This document shows positions 32,701 to 44,901 of a DNA stretch of 64,000 nt, piece by piece (the stretch's first letter is position 1; each line of letters starts with the position of its first letter). The position numbers and the translations under genes are program-made. The DNA lies in the NCBI GenBank assembly GCA_019022495.1, contig JAFEKR010000005.1, positions 868,001-932,000 on the forward strand. Direction: 5' to 3'. The notes under the pieces are model-generated. The model was given only the letters and a program-made list of their open reading frames with translations, did not search any database and was not told the origin of the DNA. Origin of the DNA: Epichloe hybrida. Taxonomy: Eukaryota > Ascomycota > Sordariomycetes > Hypocreales > Clavicipitaceae.

Positions 32701-35700
32701 GGAAGTCATGCGATCATTGTCTTTGTTCATCACCTATGCATTTCATACCCCGGCTGGTTCTCACTCACGCACCCCCAAAGTACTTGTGTCGGTATCACGA
32801 CCGGGTACACCTGGTGGAGCTTGGACGAAAGCCACTGCAGACCCCATGAGAGTAGCCACATCACCAGCTGGGACGAGATTTCTCACAAAAAGGCAGCTGG
32901 GAACGCGAGTGCTTGGAATGTACTGTCGAATTTTGTGCGAGAAGGGAAACCTGAATCATATCAAGAAGTTTGCGAGGACCGTGACCAATAAGGCAAGTCA
33001 AATTATTATCTGCTTGCTTCCGTGTCAATTGTCCTAACCCTATACAGTGGCTATTGTATCTCCTGGCAGAGGATGATCCCGAAATCGTCATACAAGGCTG
33101 CAGAGTACTTGCTCGATTGCTCATTACCCATGGTTCCGGCTACACGTCCAAGTTCGCTGGCAAATCCGGTGGCTTCATCATCATGGCAAGCAGACTGAAA
33201 AGATTTTGGGGCAATCCTAAGCTGTGGCCGATTTGCTTCAGCATTCTTTTCGGCTATGATGCCGCAAATATCACAATGGATCAGGGAGTTGATCCAAATT
33301 CACTGCTCACGTTGTTTTCGAAGAGAAAGGTTGCTTATCCAGAATCCTTGGTGATCATCACCGCCATGCTTCAACATGGGCTCAAGGACACTATGAAGCG
33401 CCAAGATAATCCCGGTTCGCCTGTCCAATGCAATGAAGAAGTCGACATATCAAACAGAATTTCAGACTTGTCTGTTGATACCTCCTGCAAATGTACGTCT
33501 TGGCCCCACTGCTTTCCTTCGCGAAGTAATTTTTCTAATCTCTGTGAAAAAAAAAAAAAGTCTCACCGACCGGGAGCGAGCATTTGGCGGCGCAAGAAGA
33601 CGTTTTACTTCGCGTTGTTCGCTTTTTGCTGGACCTACAGGAGCGATCGCCCGATTTTCGAGACTTTGCCCTCAGGTCGGAGTGGATTCGAATGCTACTT
33701 GCTGCAGTCTATCCTTGCGTCGTGAGCACCGACGCAGTAACCCCAGAAGTTGAGTTGAACTCGCGCGATTCAACCTTGACTTTTGAGGGCAGTGATGTTA
33801 TCATCCGACCCATAGGCAAGAGCTCTGCCCCTGCGCCTATCGTGCGCACCAGCAGCGTAGACGCTCTTCCATCACCACAATCAACTCCGCCTAAGGGCAC
33901 TCCCCTGCGCCGAGCCTCATCTTTTGTACTCCTGACCGCGCACAAGACCACTTCTGCCTGCCACAGGCAGGTGGACCACCCAAAGCGACCACACGAGGAC
34001 TCAGGCGAACAGGAGCCTGAGAGCCCCATCCTCGAAGGCATGTTGGAACTTGTTCTGAGAGTCTTCTCGGATCAAATATGGAACCGAAAGGATTTTTCTG
34101 GCTTCACCCTCTTCACCAAAGTTCCTCCAGGATTTCAGGAACATCAGGCGTACTTTGAGTCGTATGTGCTTAAGAAAATACTCGGCCAAGTTACGGTCAA
34201 GATTCACCTCAACCAGAAGTTGCTTTGCGAGCCTCGTGTGCTGACAAATATCGCGCGGCTCTGTTCGCAGATGTCTGAAGCTATATTTGAAGGGTGGTTT
34301 ATTGACGGTGCCGAGGTAATGATTGACTTTAGTGGTTCAATATTGGAGTACCTTCAGAGGCCGGACATCTCCGAACTCAAGAACGTGCGCCTATGCAGCC
34401 AATCTTTATCCACCATCAGAAGCTGCTTGCTGAGAATCATCCTTCTAAAACTTTCTGACCTGGACAGTACGCAAATCAGTGAAAGAGAAGCCAAGGACTT
34501 CATGAACAAACTCGCCTACTGGCAGATGCCGATCCTTGAATGTTTTGGGCACGATGATGAGTATCTTCGGCTATTCTGGCACCAGTTGTACATAAAGCTC
34601 ATCGACGGGAAACCAACCCTGAGAATCTCTGCCGCCAACTTCTTGCGAATCCTCATGGTGCAAAGGCCAGAAGAGACGGGAGCCCTGATACGATCATGCA
34701 TGACACCAGGTCAAAGACAGCTATCTCACGATTTTCAGAAACTGACTGAAGTGGATGATGATACGTTTGTTCTTTGGGTTGATAACCACCGACCGTCACT
34801 GGATGGCCTCTTTTTAGGAAACATGGCGAAGATCTGGGAAGACTTCGTCAGCGTGGAGAATCAGCGTACTCACGAAACAGCCAAGAGTCGCCTCCACAGG
34901 CGTAAAGACAGGCTAAGGTCCTGGTACTCGGAAGGCGTTGCTGCCGAGAAGGTACTTCTCAACCATGATGTTGGCAACAGTGCATGGATGAAGAGTATTT
35001 TCAACTCAGAGTACTTCAAATACCAAAGACTCTTGCAGGACCAGCAAGATGACATGACCTACCTGGGTGCCGCCTATCGAAAGATGGAAAAGGACCTCAG
35101 ACGTCCTGGTGCAGTCTTCAGCGAGTCTGCCGCGCTGAAGTGGAAGCTTGACAGAACCGAGGGTCGTAATCGAATGCGACTTAGGCTGCTTCCAGACGCA
35201 TCTGGAATCGGGGAAAAATACCAGTCCAAGGGAAAAGCCATTGAAACCGCATCTTTGCCACTGAAACCGAACACATCTGCCAGTCCTGACCCGTCACGCG
35301 ACACATCCACGCGTGCCTTTCCGTCTGCTTATGTTTCTGGCGAGAACGACAAAATAGGAACCACCGAGTCTAGCTCTGCTTCTGGCAAAGAAGAAGGATC
35401 TTTCATTCCCGAGGATGACTTTGAACTCGTTGATGATCCGAACGAGCCCGTTGACGGCGAAGATACTTTCGAAGACAAAAATAGAAAAGTGATGCGTCGA
35501 TTGGAGCACGGCGATCAAGTCCAGGCAGCTTACAACATGTCTCGTATTACTGGCCTGGAAGCCTGCGAAGGGATTCTCATTGTTGGGAAAGACGCGCTGT
35601 ACATGATGGACAATGTGTTTCAGTGTGCGAGCGGAGACATCGTCAATGTCTGGCAGGCGCCTCAAGAAGAGCGAGATCCATTCACCATGGTTGTTACTGG

Positions 35701-38051
35701 AGCCAAGACTTTGGAGAAACGCCAAAATGCTGGAATGCGAGACCAAGATTCCCGACACTGGAAATGGCATGACGTCATCAGCTTCTCCAAAAGACGATTT
35801 CTGTTCAGAGACGTGGCAATCGAGATTTTCTTCACTGACGGTCAGAGCTACTTGTTGACCATGATCAACTCTACTGTGCGGGATGAGGTGTACGGGAAAC
35901 TACTCAATAAAGCGCCGCACACGAGCACTGCCAATGCCTTGCCAAACCCCGAGGATGCTTGGCGACTGGAAGCGCTCAAGACCTTTGATGAGTTCCCTCA
36001 AGGGTTTGGGGCAGGCTTGGGGTCCAGACTCGGCACTTTCTTCAACTCTTCCCCTTCGAATCCTGTTGTGAAGCGATGGCAGAAAGGAGAAGTTTCAAAC
36101 TTCCACTATCTCATGATGGTCAATACCATGGCCGGACGGACATTCAATGATTTGACACAGTACCCCGTTTTTCCATGGATATTGGCTGATTACACAAGTG
36201 AGGATCTGGACCTTGAAGACCCCGCGACATTTCGGGATCTTTCAAAGCCAATGGGAGCTCAGACACAGTCTAGGGTTCCGGAATTCATGGAAACCTACAG
36301 TGCTTTGAAGGAGATTGGTCAGACGCCATTTCATTATGGCACTCACTACTCCTCAGCGATGATCGTGAGCTCTTATCTCATCCGATTGCCACCTTTTGTT
36401 CAATCATATCTTCTTGTACAGGGCGACAGTTTTGATCATGCTGATCGGCTGTTTCAATCCATTGGTGACGCGTGGGCGTCGGCGTCATCCAAAAACAAGA
36501 CAGATGTTAGGGAGCTGATACCGGAATTCTTTTGTCTTCCCGAGTTCTTGACCAACATCAACAACTACGACTTCGGCCGACGGCAGAGTAACGGTGCCAA
36601 GGTAGATCACGTCAAGCTTCCTCCCTGGGCCAAAGGTGACCCCAAGATCTTCATTGCGAAGCATCGCGAGGCACTGGAAAGCCCATACGTGAGCGAGAAT
36701 CTTCATCACTGGGTTGATTTGGTCTTTGGGTTTAAGCAGAGAGGGGAGGCAGCCGTAGAGAACCTCAATGTCTTCCACCATCTTTCATACGCGGGTGCAA
36801 GCGACCTAGACAAGATTGCCGATGCCAGCGAGAGAGCAATAACTGCTGGTGTTATCCACAATTTCGGACAAACGCCACATCAAGTATTCGTGAAGCCACA
36901 TCTTGCTCGGGAGTATACACAATGCCCGATCAGGAGATTGGATTCGGCCATTTTCTCGCTTAGTTGTTTATCACGACCGCTATTGGGTATGCCGTCTTCG
37001 CCAGAAAGCCTCTTGCAAACTGAAATGCTAAAATGTCGTGTAGAGAGCCATGAGCGAGTCGCCTCTCTGGTCTATGCTCCTAAGTTAGACCGTCTACTGT
37101 GTGCGTCCCCATTCAGACTCAACTTCGCCCCATACGACAAATTCCTTGAATGGGGCTACGCGGACAACAGTATCCGTTTCTTCTTCAGCGATAATCGCAA
37201 GGTTTGTTTACTCCAATCGTACCCTGGAAGATTCGTGCGCAGCTGACAAGAGAGTACATACAGCCTGCTGGACTGTTCGAAAATCTCCATATCGGACAAA
37301 TTTCGTGCGCTTGTTTTGCTGACTCCAAGACCCTCATCACTGCAGGCGAGGACTGTGTTGTCTCTGTCTACACAGTTCAGACAGCTGTGGGCAAGCAAGT
37401 CGAGCTCCAACCGAGGTCGAGCGTGTTTGGCCACAAGACACTTGTCACAGCCATTGCAGTCAGCAAGTCCTTTAGCACCTTCGTCACGGCATCGGCAGAT
37501 GGCCAAACTTTTTTATGGGATCTGAACCAGCTGACATTCATTCGCAAACTTCCTCTGGTACGACACGTGGAATGTGCTGCCATGAACAATGTCTCCGGAG
37601 AGGTACTGCTTTGCTCCGGTCCCAACGTTCTTCTCTACTCACTCAACGGGGCACTCATCCTGGACCAGAATCTCTGTGCAGAGCAAGACGACTATGTGCA
37701 TTCATGTGCATTCTACGAGGGTGCTGGTAACGAATGGCTAGAAAACTGTCTCATCTTCACTGGCCACAGCAAGGGGCGGGTCAATATTTGGCGCAAGTGC
37801 GTATTAGCTGGCAGATGGACGTTGGAGCTTCTCAGGAGATTGGACCATGTCGACTTGAAAAGCGATAAAGATGGCAACACGGACGCTGGCATCACTTGCA
37901 TAACCCCCATGCCGACGTGTGTGTACACCGGAGAAGAAGATGGCAGAGTGGTAAGTTTCCAAATGTGACGCAGTGGCCTCGTATCTCTCTCAATGCTGAC
38001 AATCCTACCCTTCAGTATGAATGGAGTTTTGGACGAGGAGAACACCGATAG
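29797..38051 (+). CDS. BEACH-domain protein (Beige/LYST/Bph1 family), apparent frameshifts near 5' end
   Basis: Proposed exons: 29797-30039, 30105-32992, 33048-33492, 33561-37201, 37264-37950 and 38016-38051. The total is 7940 nt, in frame only if one base is removed near 30138-30148 and one near 30200-30212; this gives about 2645 aa. Known order for the family is visible: helical N-terminus (FETVLDALRCFAGFYDPRK), a ConA-like lectin domain (about residues 386-520, YTFTAWIRVERFD), a PH-BEACH domain (about 1830-1960, LEACEGILIVGKDALYMMD), the BEACH domain (about 2028-2310, NFHYLMMVNTMAGRTFNDL; VLADYTSEDLDL-type block; DVRELIPEFFCLPEFL), then WD40 repeats. These proteins guide membrane trafficking, vacuole/lysosome size and autophagy. 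The second intron is GC-AG (AAG|GCAAGT). The start at 29797 rests on a good phase-0 intron (GTATCA...CTGAC...CCAG) and is tentative. Confidence 0.85.
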
Positions 38052-38549
38052 GGTCTCTCGGATCCAGCAGCCAACGGCCGAGACAACGACATGAGAGATG
38101 GTAAATATGCAAAAAAAATTAATTCAATTTTTTCTAAAAAACTTGAAAAATAAAAGTTCGCCCGACGGCCATGACGAGTGATAGCATTTAAGCAGTCTTA
38201 TTTTTTTGTTGTAGCAGCATAGATTTTGGACATAGCACCGGTAGAGTTTCGTGAGATAAAAAAAAAACCTGGATGCGGCAACGCAGTCAATGGGTCGAAC
38301 AGCATTTGCAACAAAATCTCCTGATTCAATGCAGCGTGGAATTTTTTTATTCCATATGACATTAAGCGCCTTGGGTGGCGTTCATGTCCCCATCCTCTGC
38401 CAATGGATGTTTCGTCTCGAAATAGCGCCGCTGATTTTGTACACGGTTTCACGACGGGGTGCGCATCGTCGCGGGTGGTTTGGTTTGGTGTGGTTGTGAT
38501 AAGTCGTCCTCCCTCCTCCTTTCATGTCAAACACCCGCCCTCCTCGCCT
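38052..38549. other. Convergent 3' region
   Basis: Spacer between the BEACH gene (+) and the complex I subunit gene (-). AT-rich with AATAAA-like and A-run stretches (38110-38155), compatible with polyadenylation signals for both. No gene seen. Confidence 0.5.
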
Positions 38550-38865
38550 TTAGTCATCGTATCCGGTCAATTGTTTCCGGGGACCACTGGGCACTGCAAG
38601 CTCTACGTTAGCTACAGGACCTCGTCGATTGCTGTCCGACTCGTTCAAGCTAGGGGCGATGTGATGCCATGACAGACGTACCAGGATAAGTGACAGGCAC
38701 AGGGGCGGGATCAACATCTCCAAAATATTTTCGAATAGGAGGCACAATTGGCATGGCGATGGGGCCAGCGGCGCCAATCATGACGGACCAGAAGAGCGCA
38801 GGTCGTTCGCGGGCTGCCCAGCGACAGTACTTGAGAGGGGCGGACCAAAAGATGGGAGATGACAT
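38550..38865 (-). CDS. nuo9.5: NADH:ubiquinone oxidoreductase 9.5 kDa subunit (complex I)
   Basis: Exons 38865-38682 and 38593-38550; 75 aa. The intron has GTACGT, a GCTAAC branch and TTGCAG, and joins at TYP|VPSGPRK. The protein has the fungal complex I accessory-subunit pattern: N-terminal FWSAPLKYCRWAARERPALFW, a single membrane segment (SVMIGAAGPIAMPIVPPIRKYFG), the acidic-Pro stretch DVDPAPVPVTYP and the terminal RKQLTGYDD. Length matches the Neurospora 9.5 kDa subunit. It acts in the inner mitochondrial membrane as part of the membrane arm; it has no cleavable presequence. It shares a 489-bp promoter region with the divergent Wbp1 gene. Symbol follows Neurospora usage. Confidence 0.93.
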
Positions 38866-39354
38866 GGCTAGCTGAGGAAGGGCGGGGCTCAGTTGGCAAG
38901 ATGCAGAGTTGAGGGTGCGACACGCTCAAGGGGAGCTATACTCTACGTGGCTCGGATAAGGCGTAGTGAGGTTATTCGGAACTGCAACGGACGAGTGATG
39001 TTGCATGGATTTGGTGATGCGATGCGATGCGGTGCGATGCTCGGAAGGGTTCGGAAAAAGACTTGATCCGCGGCGACCTGGAGCTTGGGTGGATGGATGG
39101 GTGACACCCCCCCCCCCCCCACACACACTGAACTGACAACTGACAACTTTGACAAGGAAGCTTCAGCGAGGCGACGTATCCCCAACTTGGAGGCCGGGCC
39201 AAGGAGAAGCTCCCACTCACTGATCAAAGCGAACAGCCACGTCGACAAGCTGCGCCGACCTTCAGCCATTCCGTCTTTGTCGAATTCGTCACGCAGGGCC
39301 ACGCACCGAAAGTGAAATATATATACGGCGAACCGAGTGACGAATTCATTCAAG
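38866..39354. promoter_or_regulatory. Bidirectional promoter region (complex I subunit / Wbp1)
   Basis: 489 bp between two divergent start codons. It contains a run of 14 C (39107-39120), GATGCGATGCG repeats (about 39015-39040) and a TATATATA box (39318-39325) only about 30 bases from the Wbp1 ATG, implying either a very short leader or a non-functional box. Confidence 0.5.
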
Positions 39355-40963
39355 ATGCGGTCGATTGCAAGCGCAGCCGTCTTGCTCCTCGCCGCCGTGG
39401 TTTCAGCTGTTAGCACGGCCGGAAACCGCCTGCTGGTGGTGTTGGATGATGTGTCGGAAAAGAACAACTACAACCAGTTCTTTGGGGATCTAAAAGGTAA
39501 GGGAAAAAATGGTGCTTACCCTGCCAATTGGCCATACATACCCCAATCGATCCCACATGCAATGAATTGTGAAGTTGCTGATGAACGAGGATTGCAGAGC
39601 GAGGCTATCAGATCACTTACGAAACGCCGAGGAGCCAACAGGCCAAGTTGTTCCATCTAGGGGAGAGGACATATGACCACTTGGTCCTTTTGCCCACCAA
39701 AGTAAAGGGTGAGTTGGGAACCATCTTGGTCGTACTCGAGAACCCGGCGGATGTGTCTGCGTGAATACTAATGCGAGAATAATGCAGCCCTGGGCCCTAA
39801 CCTGACCCCCAACATTCTCGTCGACTTTATCAACGCAAATGGCAATATTCTCGTTGCCCTTTCCTCCAAGACACCGGCCTCTTCGTCCCTGACCACTCTC
39901 CTCTCCGAGCTCGACATTGCTCTTCCCGCGGAGCGGACTGGCACTGTCGTCGACCACTTCAACTACGATACCGTCTCTGCTGCTGAAGCCCACGATGTTC
40001 TTGTCCTCGATGCCCCTACCAATGTTCGCCCCGGCCTCAAGGACTACTTCGAGGTCACCGGTGTGCTTTCCTTCCCCCACGGTGCCGGTCATACTCTGGG
40101 CTCCGGTGCTCTCCTGACTCCCGTTGTTCGCGCCCCGTCGACTGCGTACAGCTACAACCCCAAGGACCAGGCTGAGGTTGTCGATCCCGAGGACCTGTTC
40201 GCTGCAGGCAGGCAGCTAGCCCTGGTATCTGTCTTCCAGGCACGCAACTCGGCTAGATTGGCAGTTGTTGGCTCCGCCGAGATGCTCCAAGACAAGTGGA
40301 TGGATGCAAAGGTATCTCGACCCGAGAGCAAGAGCGTCAAGCCCGAGAACCGCGAGTTTGCCAAGAGAATCTCGGGGTGGACTTTCCAGGAAATCGGCGT
40401 GTTGAGGGTCAACAAGATCGAGCACCAGCTCAAGGGAGATAATGGGACAAACCCCAAGATTTACCGTATCAAAAACGATGTCGTAAGTGCGCCACTAGCG
40501 GATACCACAGCACCGTGGTCAACGTGACTAACTCTGTTCCGTTCAGTCATACAGCATCTCCTTGTCCGAATATGCCTGGAACGCATGGCTGCCTTTCACT
40601 CTACCGACCTCAGACGACCTCCAGCTCGAATTCTCCATGCTCTCGCCCTTCCACCGCCTGAACTTGAAGCTCATTGCTTCCACTGATTCTTCCACCATCT
40701 ACGGCACCGCTTTTACTCTGCCCGACCAACACGGCATCTTCAACTTCAAAGTCAATTACAAGCGTCCCTTCTTGACTTACCTCGATGAGAAGAACACGGT
40801 CAGTGTGCGACACATGGCGCACGACGAGTGGCCCAGAAGCTTCGTCATCTCGGGAGCGTGGCCTTGGATTTCTGGCATCGCCGCCACTGTGTCTGGGTTT
40901 GTTGGATTCTGCGCCATCTGGATGTACAGCAAACCTGCTGTTGCAAAGGGCAAGTCTACGTGA
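39355..40963 (+). CDS. wbp1: Oligosaccharyltransferase beta subunit (Wbp1/OST48)
   Basis: Exons 39355-39496, 39598-39708, 39788-40482 and 40547-40963; 454 aa, all GT-AG. Signal peptide at residues 1-24 (MRSIASAAVLLLAAVVSAVS), then the conserved NRLLVVLDDVSEKNNYNQFF start of the lumenal domain, LLPTKVK, ILVDFINANGNILVALSS and the C-terminal half with YSISLSEYAWNAWLPF and HMAHDEWPRSFVISGAWPW. One C-terminal membrane helix (GIAATVSGFVGFCAIWMYS) leaves a short cytosolic tail, KPAVAKGKST. Yeast Wbp1 ends in a KKxx retrieval signal; this tail has Lys at -3 and -5 but no strict KKxx. The protein is an essential, non-catalytic subunit of the ER N-glycosylation complex. A GTACGT hexanucleotide repeat (41017-41046) lies just after the stop. 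Confidence 0.95.
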
Positions 40964-42658
40964 GGGCTTGATGGGGGTACAAGTCGCGAATTGATGGGGG
41001 CTGGCTGGCTGGCTGGTGTACGTGTACGTGTACGTGTACGTGTACGCGAAAAATGAATGTACGATTCGAGTGGTTCGTGGAACATAGAGCACATGTGCAT
41101 AGAAAAATGAATGCTAGACCTGTCATTGTTACGAAAATTAAGGGCCATGTCAGATATTGCAGACGCAACGCATGTGCTCTCGCGTATTTTCAATGACGGA
41201 TGGGGAGTGACGATTCATCCTGGGACTCTCACGGCAACGAGCTTCCCAACATGGCATTCTTGGACGATTCCACAAATGAAAAAGTATGATGCATTTATAA
41301 AGAGGGTCCTTCTAAGCAGTCCTATTGCCTTGTATTTTGCGTCTTTCATAAGAATCCACCCCGTAGGCTACAAGTACATCTAGTTCATTCTTTTCTTCAA
41401 GATTCAACAATTCCACACGCTATAGCAAGTCTTTCAGTGTGTTCATGCAGGGGTAATATGGAAATGATGCCGCCCTCAGATTAGCTCTCTTTCGTTCTCA
41501 CTGACAACGCGCGACTCGAACTTCCGTTCTAGAGCAAGCAAATGCCTTCGCCGCTGCTGTCTGCAAATTTGGCTTTTTGGACACTGGATCATCACCGGGC
41601 TCGCCATCTTTGTATTGCTTTCCCCCCTCCCCTTTCCACCCCAACTACCACCCCCTAGTCAGCCTGCTCCGATTGAAAACTAAAATGATATTTTGCGTAA
41701 ATCACGTCAAGTTCCCACGCTCCCACTCGCGAGGGTAGGGCACTGGAGAACTGTGTTTTGTCTTTGAACTAGATTTTGTCTGTCACTGCGGCTATATCGA
41801 ATAGGAAGGGCGTGGGGGAAAAAAAGGGGGGGGGATGCCCGCTCAGATCTCTGTTCTTGCCGATCACTTGCGCGGCGGTTATGAAGGAATTACCGGGGTA
41901 AGAAGAAACCAGCCGGGCATCAGGGTGTGATGGGTATCTTCACTGCAGGCTGGAGAGCTGGCGAGATTTGGCGCAAGGGGCCTTTTTTTTTTTTTTTTTT
42001 TTTGGTGTAGATGATGCTGCCGGACTGGAAAGTGCGAGGTTAGAATGACGTTGGCATAGGATACGCAAGCGCTTGCTTGGATGAGGTTGCTCTTGATTTG
42101 AGGTTCAGGACTAGATCGAATAGCAGACATGATCGAATTTATGATGCTGGCTGGACACACGAATCTCTTGCGCTGGACGAACGAGTCTCGGTGAGATGGA
42201 GAGGGGGGAAAACATGGGAGAGAAGTGTGTGCTGTTGTTCCCCAGGCGGCAAGAAGGGGGTATAGTTGTTCTTGGACGGCCCATGCTGGTTTGTGACGAC
42301 GAGAACCGTCGGAGACGTGCCGTGAATGAGTTAATGGCAGACGAGAGGGATGCAAGAAGTCAAGAAAGCAGAGAAAACACGAAACGTGAGCGAGGCTGAG
42401 AAAAGAAGGAGAAGGTGGAAGAAGAAGAAGACGAAGACTTGCGAACCTGTCGAAATGTGATGTGGTACGGACGTGTACAGCTGTCGGACCCGCTTTTACG
42501 CCCCGACTTCCAGCGGACTGACAAGGCTGGCTGCCAAAGTCGGCCCACTCACTCACTCACATCTTCAACGACCAAGAAGAAAGAAAAAAAGAGCAAGCTC
42601 GCCGAGCCCGGATCGAACTTTTCCCTCTCACGGCGTAACCTCGCCCGACACCGACAAA
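40964..42658. other. Intergenic between Wbp1 and Isy1 genes
   Basis: No gene firmly supported. Contains a five-unit GTACGT repeat (41017-41046), G-rich runs near 41824-41835 and a 21-T run (41983-42003). A possible tiny minus-strand gene at 42130-41920 is treated in findings; the longer 225-codon minus frame across it is composition-driven. Confidence 0.45.
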
Positions 42659-43496
42659 ATGGTACGCACGATGCCCCCCCCCTCTTTACCGTTTCGCCCC
42701 TGATGAAATGAAATGAAGAACGAAAAAAAAAAAAAAAGACACCCGCTAACTCGTCTCGCAGGCGCGAAACTCTGAAAAAGCGCAGTCCATGCTCTTCCGC
42801 TTCCGCGAAGCCCAAGCCGCGGACCTGGGAATCATCGACGCCGGCCGCAGCCGCCGCCCCAAACTCATCACCGAGGTCGAATCGGTGGCCGTCTGCGAGA
42901 AATGGCGCGGCCAGGTCCTCAGGGACATCTCGCGCAAGGTGTCGCGCATCCACGAGCCCGTCCTGAGCGACTACCAGGTCCGCGACCTCAACGACGAGAT
43001 CAACAAGCTCATGCGGGAGAAGCACATGTGGGAAGTGCAGATACGGAACCTGGGCGGGCCGAACTACATGCGCACGGGAGGCAGGATCTACGACGAGCAA
43101 GGCAGGGAGATACCCGGCGGCGGCAGGGGATACAAGTACTTTGGGCGGGCCAAGGAGCTGCCCGGCGTGAAGGAGCTGTTCGAGGCGGCCAAGAACAAGC
43201 ACCAGTCCAAGGAGAAGCAGCTGGACGAGAGGAGGGAGATTAGGAGGAACGTGGGTGCCGCGTACTATGGGTACGCGCCGGGCGAGGAGGACGACAAGCT
43301 GTTGGCGTACGAGGCGGAGAAGGAGAGGCTCGCGGTGGCGAATCTGCTGGAGAATGGGCCGCAGGAGCCGCCTGAGGGGTGGGAGCCTTTGCCGGGGGAT
43401 GCGGGCGATGGGCAGGTGTGGCGGTTGCCGACGATGGAGGAGGTTCAGGAGGAGCTGATGGAGAGGAGGAGGAGGAAATTGCTGGATCAGTTGTGA
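42659..43496 (+). CDS. isy1: Pre-mRNA splicing factor Isy1
   Basis: Two exons: 42659-42661 (ATG only) and 42762-43496; 245 aa. The 100-nt intron starts GTACGC right after the ATG, carries a CGCTAAC branch and ends CTCGCAG. Exon 2 then begins ARNSEKAQSMLFRFREAQAADLG, the invariant Isy1 N-terminus. Also visible: RRPKLITEVESVAVCEKWR, LSDYQVRDLNDEINKLMREK, MWEVQIRNLGGPNYMR and the GRGYKYFGRAKELPGVKELF block. Isy1 is a component of the Prp19-associated (NTC) complex, working in the first catalytic step and splicing fidelity. Length matches fungal orthologues. The C-terminus is a basic RRRRKLLDQL helix. High GC in third codon positions gives long antisense frames. Confidence 0.95.
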
Positions 43497-44086
43497 ACTT
43501 GGTGTGAGCCGTGGGATCTGAACGTGAATGGGTCATCATGTGGTTATTTTGCCTCGCAATATTTGATGGGGGAAAGAGGGTTTTTTTTTTTTGGAGTACG
43601 GATACATTTCATATTTCGGGCGCGTATTTATTTTTCTCTTCTTGATTTCCTTTTTGTTTTGTCAGGGGGCGAGTCTGGATTCATGTACTTTTTATTCTTC
43701 ACGTTTGTCTTGCGGAGAATGCAGCTTTGCACTTGGTCGACGTGAGCTCGATGGATGATGCAGAATCTTGCCTCAAAAGACGTGTGGTCCCTTGTTGCCG
43801 CACTGGGTTGCCGCACTGGGTTGCCGCGACCATGTTGGAACCCGAACCCCCATTTCCACGGACCATCCGGGGAAGAAAAGAACATCACCTTCATCAGATG
43901 CAACGCCCAAGAGCGACGGAGTGATCCCCCTGAATCCATCATCTGCAAGGTGATTCCTCGACGTGGGCGCTTCGTCGGCAGCCAATTGGACTCTCGGGGT
44001 TGCACGCTGGCCCCATCCTGGGCACCCCTGCCGCATCCCCTGCCGCATCCCTGCTGCCTAGCAACGCCGCTGCCCACGTTATTATT

Positions 44087-44123
44087 GGCCAGGGGCCAGG
44101 GGCCAGGGGCCAGGGGCCAGAGG
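44087..44123. repeat. GGCCAGG heptamer array
   Basis: About five 7-bp GGCCAGG units, seen directly; non-coding. Confidence 0.75.
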
Positions 44124-44470
44124 CCTGTACATGTACACTTGTACACAGGTGTCTCAACCTCTCCCTCGTACCCGGTAATACATAATTAGTACATAAGGGT
44201 TACGTGAGACACGCTTAACATGGGGACCTGCCCTGTCTGGGTGTACGTAGTCCGTACATGTACACATGTATGTACATGCGTGCACAGGACTTGCACGGAC
44301 TAGTTCGTCGTGGGGATGTGAATGCCAGGGATGCCACGGCAAGTGATGAACTGGGCAGACGGCAACGAAATGATGAGATGAGACTGCATAGGGGACGATG
44401 TGGTTCCCTGGTCTTATTATTAGTCTGGAATACGGGAGACCAAAGGCTTTTAATGAATGGAAGCCTGTCT

Positions 44471-44550
44471 TGTCATGCCTTGCCATGCCTTGTCATGCCT
44501 TGCCATGCCTTGTCATGCCTTGCCATGCCTTGTCATGCCGTGTCATGCCT
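44471..44550. repeat. Decamer array TGYCATGCCT x8
   Basis: Eight nearly perfect 10-bp units alternating TGTCATGCCT and TGCCATGCCT, seen directly. There are no spacers, so this is a simple minisatellite, 0.35 kb upstream of the next gene. Confidence 0.85.
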
Positions 44551-44901
44551 TGTCGGGCTGGGTCTGGTCCATCCCTAAAGTCCCTAAAGAGAGCCCATCG
44601 TCCCATTCGTCTCGCCATTCTGAAAGTCCCGACATCTGTGCTTGCCGTTTGATGCAAGTTCAGGGTCGTCCATTCCTTTGCTCCTTCCTTTAAACTTGTC
44701 TGCTTCAGGCCCGATCCGGTCCACGTCCACTCGTCCATTCGTCCATTCGTCCACTCGTTAGAATTTCGACACCAGACATTATTATCCCAACGCTTGAGGA
44801 CGCCGTTTGCTGATAATAATAGTCCGACCAAAGATAATCGATTCTACTCATGATACGAGCCCCCCCAGACAAAACTACATAAAAAACTACAACCTTCCAA
44901 G

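Larger units (their letters stand above)
43497..44901. other. Intergenic with three tandem repeats
   Basis: No gene seen. It holds GGCCAGG units (44087-44123), TGTACATG-rich palindromic stretches (44125-44285), the TGYCATGCCT decamer array (44471-44550) and GTCCATTC units (about 44728-44757). Confidence 0.55.

Noticed and set aside
41879..42556. 225-codon minus-strand frame
   Set aside because: Low-complexity Ser/Leu/His composition, interrupted by a 21-base homopolymer and a better splice reading; not supported as a gene.
44471..44550. Possible CRISPR-like array
   Set aside because: Units are contiguous 10-mers with no spacers, in a eukaryotic genome; it is a minisatellite.
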